In this document: in pieces, positions 6,026 through 10,040 of the stretch
Numbering within the stretch: position 1 is the stretch's first letter
Layout: the number at the start of each line of letters is the position of its first letter
NCBI GenBank assembly: GCA_035319765.1
Contig: DATHCB010000011.1
Span: 1 to 10,040 of the forward strand
Reading direction: 5' to 3'
DNA from: DATHCB01 sp035319765
GTDB lineage: Archaea; Thermoproteota; Bathyarchaeia; Bathyarchaeales; SOJC01
DNA: 10,040 nucleotides
The notes under the pieces: model-generated
Database searches by the model: none
The model's input: only the letters and a program-made list of their open reading frames with translations
Told to the model about the DNA's origin: nothing
Position numbers and translations under genes: made by a program

Positions 6026-6799
6026 AGCTTTTTTAACTGTGTCAAAAACAGCTTCAAAGGCATGTCTCGTCTTTTTCTCTTTATATTCTCTTAGCTTCCA
6101 CTTCAACTCTTCTTGGTCGAAGCTGCCTAGTTTTTTTGCAATCTGCTTTGCAATCGGAGTCGCTATGAAGAAGTACTGGCACAATGAAGTTACATTTGAA
6201 GTTCTTCTATTCGTGCTAGCAGTTTCGAAATCTATTATGCATGGTGTATCGCCACTTTCTATGATTACGTGCTTCGGGGCGTGGCTCAATTCACCATGAT
6301 CCAAGCCTGCTTTATCCAGACGCCAACACTGCTCCAAGGCTAGACGTAAAACGCTGAAGATTCTTGCCCTGCTCTTCTTTCCCTTGACCGTTTTCAGCCA
6401 TTGGGGAAAGAGAGAACCGTCTACGTACTCCATTAGAATAAAGTCTTTACTTGCACTGAAAAATCTGGGACCTACGTCCACGGAGTTTGCTTTTCTCAGC
6501 ATTTCTGCTTCGTGTTTCATCTCCACGCGATCAGCATCTGCCCGCCGGATCTTCAAAGCAACGCAAGTAGCGCTAGTGAAAGCTTTTACGACAATACCAA
6601 CGCATCCCTTACCCAGCACTGGCAGGTTGTGCACGGATTTTTCGCCAACAAACTCGATGCGGGTAATCCGATGTTTTTTCAGTTCCTGAAGGCGTTCTCG
6701 CAGATCTTGCGGGGCTAGCCTGGGATAGCAGATAACGTCAGCATAAGGCGACGCGCATAACCGTTCAAGCGGCACTGAACATAATGTCAACAGTTTCAC
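6020..6799 (-). CDS. Archaeal protein kinase-like protein, COG2112 type
   Basis: Predicted serine/threonine kinase of the archaeal COG2112 type, distant from RIO and Bud32 kinases. A lineage-typical N-terminal segment (LCASPYADVICYPR, 14-27; RITRIEFVGE, 44-53) precedes the kinase core: glycine loop LGKGCVGIVVKA (62-73), VALKIRR with ATP-contacting K83, a helix-C glutamate in KHEAEML (95-101), hinge ILMEYVDGS (121-129), an atypical catalytic loop LDHGELSHAPKHVII (166-180), and IDFETAS (189-195) with D190 in place of DFG. Start: GTG at 6799, the only in-frame start after the stop at 6811-6809. There is no SD, and minus-strand TATA-like cttttaac about 30 bases upstream suggests a leaderless mRNA. 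The last codon (Trp) and the stop TAG lie on the complement of the tRNA-Met 3' end. Activity is plausible; substrate unknown. Confidence 0.85.
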   Translation of the reverse strand: MKLLTLCSVPLERLCASPYADVICYPRLAPQDLRERLQELKKHRITRIEFVGEKSVHNLPVLGKGCVGIVVKAFTSATCVALKIRRADADRVEMKHEAEMLRKANSVDVGPRFFSASKDFILMEYVDGSLFPQWLKTVKGKKSRARIFSVLRLALEQCWRLDKAGLDHGELSHAPKHVIIESGDTPCIIDFETASTNRRTSNVTSLCQYFFIATPIAKQIAKKLGSFDQEELKWKLREYKEKKTRHAFEAVFDTVKKAW

Positions 6800-6824
6800 T
6801 GTACATGACTAAAAAGTAGATCTC

Positions 6825-6833
6825 GTTAAAAGT
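6825..6833 (-). promoter_or_regulatory. Possible TATA box for a leaderless kinase mRNA
   Basis: Minus strand acttttaac is about 26-34 bases upstream of the GTG start at 6799. This is the spacing expected when transcription begins at or next to the start codon, and it fits the absence of an SD. Confidence 0.35.
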
Positions 6834-6845
6834 CTATCTTGACTT

Positions 6846-6947
6846 CGGGAAATCTTACGGCTTGGAAGCAACGTCTTCAAGTGAAATCCCTAGGAAGCCT
6901 CGATAATTGTAAGCGACTGATAGTTCAATCGCGAGGATGATTTCCCG
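6846..6947 (+). other. Nested inverted repeats able to fold as a three-way junction
   Basis: In the 198-base spacer between the divergent kinase and radical SAM genes, a perfect 9-base inverted repeat (cgggaaatc at 6846-6854, gatttcccg at 6939-6947) encloses two further hairpins. One is CTTG-g-AAG/CTTCAAG (6861-6868 with 6875-6881) with a six-base loop. The other is cctcg/cgagg (6898-6902 with 6932-6936), extended after an internal loop by attg/caat. Together they make a closed multibranched fold ending about 50 bases before the radical SAM ATG. It could be a structured leader element, a small RNA, or chance. No known riboswitch consensus was recognised. The strand is uncertain; plus is given because it would be the radical SAM leader. 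Confidence 0.3.
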
Positions 6948-6997
6948 CATAGAGATCCGAGGCATTATTAGTTACCTTTTCAATAATCTATGAGTAT

Positions 6998-7888
6998 ATG
7001 CAACTATCTCGCTTCAACACCTCGGCTAAAGGATTCTGCACATGCCCACCCAAGTACAATCTGAACACTTACCTCGGACGCTGTGGCCACGATTGCATCT
7101 ATTGCTACGCGACAAAATTCCCAAACTTTAACGGTCTATCTAAACCTCGCGACGAGCTGACCGAAAGAATTGAACAGATGGCACGGGACACGAAGCCAAA
7201 GTTACCAGTGATGATTAGCGACTGCACCGACCCGTACCAACCGCTAGAAATGAAACACCAGATTACACGAAAATGCGTACAAACCCTTGCCGAGTATGAT
7301 TTTCCGCTTCTCATCGTAACCAAATCCGACCTTGTAACACGAGACATTGACTTGTTCCAGAAAACCTTGACAGTCGTGTCCGTAACTGTGACTACACCAG
7401 ATGAAGCGATCGCAAAACAAATCGAACCCAACGCTCCAGCTCCAGAAAAACGCATTTCAGCCCTACAGAAAATTCTGGCGGCAGGAATACACGCCCATGC
7501 AAGAATTGACCCTATAATTCCCTACGTGAATGATAGCTCGGAACATTTCGAAACTTTAGTCTCTACGCTTGCAGCAATAGGCATCAAACAAATCACCATT
7601 TCTACATTGAAGCCAGTAAGGGGCTTTTTCACAAAAATAAAACAGGCCTTTCCTGAAAAGCGTGAAAAACTCGTTAAAGCTTACGAAGATGCCAAGTGGA
7701 TAACGGGTTACAAGTACCTAACGAGAGAAAAGAGAATTGCTATCATAAGCCGACTAAGGCCCATTGTTCTCAAGTACAACTTACAATTCGCAACCTGCCG
7801 AGAAGATCTTCCGAAGTATAACACAGCAACATGCGACGGCACAGCTTACTGCAGAAACGCCACACTAACTCAATACATAAAGCCCTAA
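6998..7888 (+). CDS. SplB-like radical SAM protein
   Basis: Radical SAM enzyme of the SplB-related group (COG1533), which contains spore photoproduct lyase and many uncharacterised archaeal members. The 4Fe-4S/SAM motif is CGHDCIYCY, C29-X3-C33-X2-C36. Group-typical segments follow: SDCTDPYQPLE (74-84), LLIVTKSDLVTRDI (104-117), EPNAPAPEKRISAL (143-156), and HARIDPIIPYVND (167-179). Near the C-terminus, C267 (ATCRE), C279 (TCDGT) and C285 (YCRN) form a cysteine set that could bind a second cluster or structural metal. Two more cysteines, C14 and C16, lie before the main motif. The length of 296 residues is normal. ATG at 6998 has no clear SD; AT-rich sequence about 30 bases upstream would suit a leaderless mRNA. 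Spore photoproduct lyase itself is unlikely in an archaeon; the substrate is unknown. Confidence 0.88.
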   Translation: MQLSRFNTSAKGFCTCPPKYNLNTYLGRCGHDCIYCYATKFPNFNGLSKPRDELTERIEQMARDTKPKLPVMISDCTDPYQPLEMKHQITRKCVQTLAEYDFPLLIVTKSDLVTRDIDLFQKTLTVVSVTVTTPDEAIAKQIEPNAPAPEKRISALQKILAAGIHAHARIDPIIPYVNDSSEHFETLVSTLAAIGIKQITISTLKPVRGFFTKIKQAFPEKREKLVKAYEDAKWITGYKYLTREKRIAIISRLRPIVLKYNLQFATCREDLPKYNTATCDGTAYCRNATLTQYIKP

Positions 7889-7985
7889 CTGCAAAAGCAC
7901 TGTGCGTGCAACCCAATCTTTAAGGCCATTCGACTATGGAAAGCGCTCCTCAGTTCAAGACAGCTGCATCCTCGCGCGCACTAAT

Positions 7986-7993
7986 CTTATATC
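7986..7993 (+). promoter_or_regulatory. TATA box of the aldehyde dehydrogenase/SCP2 operon
   Basis: cttatatc lies about 45 bases before the aldehyde dehydrogenase ATG. A start about 25 bases downstream, near 8015, gives a leader of about 19 bases that contains the gaggg SD (8022-8026). The remainder of the 145-base spacer after the radical SAM gene shows no other feature. Confidence 0.45.
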
Positions 7994-8033
7994 CGTAGGG
8001 TCTTCCAGTAAGTAAATCGTTGAGGGTTTAAGA

Positions 8034-9563
8034 ATGAGCGCCCGCGCTCTGACTAGACTGATGGCTTTTTTGGGAGGAGCATGGGCGGGTTCTTCGACTG
8101 AACGTTACAGCCAAGTGATCGACCCTTCAACAGGAATAGCGTTTGCAGAAGTGCCAATGTGTTCTGCCGACGACGCGAACGCTTGTGTAGATGCTGCCAG
8201 GGATGCTTTTGACCGAGGTGTGTGGAGCGAACTGCCTTCTGCTGAAAGAAGAAGGATTCTCATGAAAGCGCTGGAGATAATGACAAACTGGCAATGGAGA
8301 TTAATCGAAACAGAAGTAATGGAGTCTGGGATGACTCTGAGGCAAGTGAGTTTCTTTCAGCTGCCCTTCGCCCTGAACCACTTTGCTTACCTTTCCAGTT
8401 TGTCGGACCGAGTTGGCGTAAGAAGGGCGGTGGACATCTCGGATTTCCAGGGATTTGAAAGCTTTACCGTTCGAGAGCCTATGGGTGTAGTTGCCGCTAT
8501 CACTCCTTGGAACATACCTCTGCTTATGGCTGCGTGGAAAGTTGCTCCTGCGCTTGCATCAGGGAACACTGTTGTCCTCAAGCCATCCAGCTGTACGCCT
8601 CTCACATCTCTGATTATGGCAGAGGCTCTGGAAAAGGCAGGCATCCCAAAGGGCGTGCTGAGCGTCATAACGAGTCCAGGAATCGAGGCTGGAAGAGCCC
8701 TCGCTTCAAACAGTAGAGTAGACAAGATTAGTTTTACAGGATCCACCGAAGTCGGCAGGGAAATAATCAGACTTGGAGCAGGCGGGATAAAGAGGTTCAC
8801 CTTAGAATTAGGAGGGAAATCGCCCAACATAATACTGCCCGACGCGGACCTCGACAAGGCCACTGACCTTGCATTACTGGGCGTCTTTCTGCACGCAGGC
8901 CAGTTATGCGAGTCTGTCACTAGGCTGATCGTACCGAGTGACCTTCATGACAAGATTCTTGCCAAGCTTGTAGAGAAGGCATCTACTATTAAATTAGGAA
9001 GACCTAATGACTTCACTACTGATATGGGGCCGCTCATCACGGAGGCCCAGAGAAAAAAGGTTGATATGTACGTCGAAAGTGCTCGAGATGAGGGAGCGAA
9101 GGTGGTATGCGGCGGAAATATTCCAAAAATAGCAGAACTCAAGAACGGATTTTACTACGAGCCCACCATACTAGATCGTGTTGACAACTCGATGAAAGCT
9201 GCAAGGGAGGAAATATTCGGCCCCGTTCTTGCCGTCATCAAATATTCTACAGAAGAGGAGGCAATACAGATGGCCAACGATACTACGTACGGTCTGGCGG
9301 CTGCGGTGTGGACGAGCAACCAGAGCAGAGCAGAACGCGTCATTTCCAAGCTAAGGGCAGGTACCATTTGGGTCAACGACGTGCACACTCTGAGCGTCAA
9401 CGCTCCTCGGGGCGGGTATAAGCAGAGCGGCTTCGGCAGGGAATTAGGCGAAGACGCATTGAACGAGTACACGGAACTCAAACACGTGTACATCAACAAG
9501 GAGGGCGTCTTCAACGAAATTTCGAAATCCTTAGTTATGGGAGGAGCTGAACAGGAGACATAA
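8034..9563 (+). CDS. NAD(P)-dependent aldehyde dehydrogenase (ALDH superfamily)
   Basis: Oxidises an aldehyde to the carboxylate using NAD+ or NADP+ via a cysteine thiohemiacetal. The 509 residues cover the complete fold: TPWNIPLLMAAWKVAPALA (157-175) with the oxyanion Asn160, VVLKPS (180-185) with the cofactor-contacting Lys183, FTGSTEVG (234-241) for the dinucleotide-binding turn, LELGGKSPNI (257-266) with general base Glu258, HAGQLCESVTR (287-297) with nucleophile Cys292, EEIFGPV (392-398), and GGYKQSGFGRELG (460-472). The segment before the nucleophile is usually N-X-G-Q-X-C; here the Asn position is His, within the range seen in the superfamily. ATG with gaggg SD 7 bases upstream. The SCP2-like gene begins 15 bases after the stop. 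The nearest functional class (betaine-aldehyde or semialdehyde type) cannot be fixed by eye, so no substrate is assigned. Confidence 0.93.
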   Translation: MSARALTRLMAFLGGAWAGSSTERYSQVIDPSTGIAFAEVPMCSADDANACVDAARDAFDRGVWSELPSAERRRILMKALEIMTNWQWRLIETEVMESGMTLRQVSFFQLPFALNHFAYLSSLSDRVGVRRAVDISDFQGFESFTVREPMGVVAAITPWNIPLLMAAWKVAPALASGNTVVLKPSSCTPLTSLIMAEALEKAGIPKGVLSVITSPGIEAGRALASNSRVDKISFTGSTEVGREIIRLGAGGIKRFTLELGGKSPNIILPDADLDKATDLALLGVFLHAGQLCESVTRLIVPSDLHDKILAKLVEKASTIKLGRPNDFTTDMGPLITEAQRKKVDMYVESARDEGAKVVCGGNIPKIAELKNGFYYEPTILDRVDNSMKAAREEIFGPVLAVIKYSTEEEAIQMANDTTYGLAAAVWTSNQSRAERVISKLRAGTIWVNDVHTLSVNAPRGGYKQSGFGRELGEDALNEYTELKHVYINKEGVFNEISKSLVMGGAEQET

Positions 9564-9578
9564 GAAGGTGACATTGTA

Positions 9579-10022
9579 ATGAGTGATGCTTCGATAACAA
9601 GGAAGCCATTCCCCAGCAAAGAGTGGGTGACGAGTTACATGGAGGCGCTTAATCGGAGCGAGGAGTACGCCAAGACGGGAAAAGGATGGCAATGGGGAAT
9701 AATGTTCGTCATCAATGAGCTACCGGAATCTCTCGCGACGAAACTCGGAAGCAAGAGCGCCGCTTTCAGTCTCGATCTGCATGACGGCAAGTGTCTTTCG
9801 TACGAATGGGTGGAAAACCCGGAAGCTACTGAGGTCCCCTACAAGCTGTCAGGCAAGTACAGTATATGGACGAAAGTCATAACCGGAAAGCTGAACCCGA
9901 CTCAGGCAATGCTAACCGGCCAGCTCAGAGTCAAGGGAGACCTGGTACGGCTGCTGAAATATACTGCTGCGGCAGTTGCCATGGTTAAAGCAGCCCAAGA
10001 AGTGCCGACTGAGATTGTTTAA
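9579..10022 (+). CDS. SCP2 sterol-binding domain protein
   Basis: Stand-alone protein of the sterol carrier protein 2 fold, a small alpha/beta domain with a hydrophobic pocket for lipids or acyl-CoA. In archaea its ligand is unknown. The N-terminal helix region KEWVTSYMEALNRSEEYAKT (14-33) is typical of stand-alone members. The hallmark near the C-terminus is ITGKLNPTQAMLTGQLRVKGD (101-121), followed by a hydrophobic helix LVRLLKYTAAAVAMV. The length of 147 residues is normal. ATG start with SD aaggtg (9565-9570), 8 bases upstream, placed immediately after the aldehyde dehydrogenase stop codon, so the two are surely one transcript. The pairing suggests the aldehyde substrate is hydrophobic or CoA/lipid-linked (inference). 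The operon may continue past the window; only 18 bases follow the stop. Confidence 0.87.
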   Translation: MSDASITRKPFPSKEWVTSYMEALNRSEEYAKTGKGWQWGIMFVINELPESLATKLGSKSAAFSLDLHDGKCLSYEWVENPEATEVPYKLSGKYSIWTKVITGKLNPTQAMLTGQLRVKGDLVRLLKYTAAAVAMVKAAQEVPTEIV

Positions 10023-10040
10023 GGTATACCTGCCTAGACT

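Noticed and set aside
6846..6947. TPP riboswitch or C/D box RNA identity for the structured spacer
   Set aside because: The CTGA at 6917-6920 and the ATGAT at 6937-6941 recall D' and C' boxes, but there are no proper terminal C and D boxes, and the TPP conserved segments are absent.
9155..9619. 154-codon minus-strand frame opposite the aldehyde dehydrogenase 3' end
   Set aside because: Shadow of the conserved dehydrogenase and SCP2 coding sequence, with no initiation signal or domain.
1..10040. CRISPR arrays, insertion sequences, integrases, toxin-antitoxin or defence modules
   Set aside because: No regularly spaced direct repeats, terminal inverted repeats with transposase, or recognised toxin/defence domains were seen on either strand.

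Overview
The window is archaeal chromosomal DNA. Diagnostic features are an archaeal/eukaryal-type initiator tRNA-Met (A1-U72 pair, GGG:CCC in the anticodon stem, encoded CCA), a very short ribosomal protein L40e gene, a PAC2-family protein, a COG2112-type protein kinase, and AT-rich TATA-like elements with Shine-Dalgarno (SD) leaders. A RimK-type ligase resembling the tetrahydromethanopterin glutamate ligases, next to FdhD and MoaE, suggests an organism with methanopterin-type C1 chemistry and molybdenum/tungsten enzymes. An uncultivated Thermoproteota lineage such as Bathyarchaeia would fit. That placement is inference, since no marker here is exclusive.

Left third (1-3952, + strand): a PPP-family Ser/Thr phosphatase whose 5' end lies before the window; a compact run of RimK-like ATP-grasp ligase, FdhD and low-molecular-weight protein-tyrosine phosphatase (6 and 68 bases between genes); then a separately led MoaE. 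FdhD (activation of formate dehydrogenase-type enzymes) and MoaE (molybdopterin synthase) both serve pterin-cofactor enzymes.

Middle (about 4016-5822, - strand): PAC2 protein, a small two-helix membrane protein, a second unrelated two-helix membrane protein, and the 53-codon L40e gene, followed by a 30-codon cysteine-rich reading frame ending at a T-rich terminator. Then comes the initiator tRNA (+), whose 3' end overlaps tail-to-tail with the kinase gene (-): the kinase's last Trp codon and stop codon are the complement of the tRNA's CCA and the three bases before it.

Right third (6800-10022, + strand): a 198-base divergent spacer with a nested inverted-repeat structure, a SplB-like radical SAM protein, and a tight two-gene operon of NAD(P)-dependent aldehyde dehydrogenase and SCP2 sterol-carrier-like protein that runs to the window edge.

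No CRISPR array, transposon, integrase or recognisable defence system was seen. Most of the window is ordinary core and metabolic archaeal DNA. The least explained items are the structured spacer upstream of the radical SAM gene, the cysteine-rich micro-ORF after L40e, and the one-cysteine FdhD.
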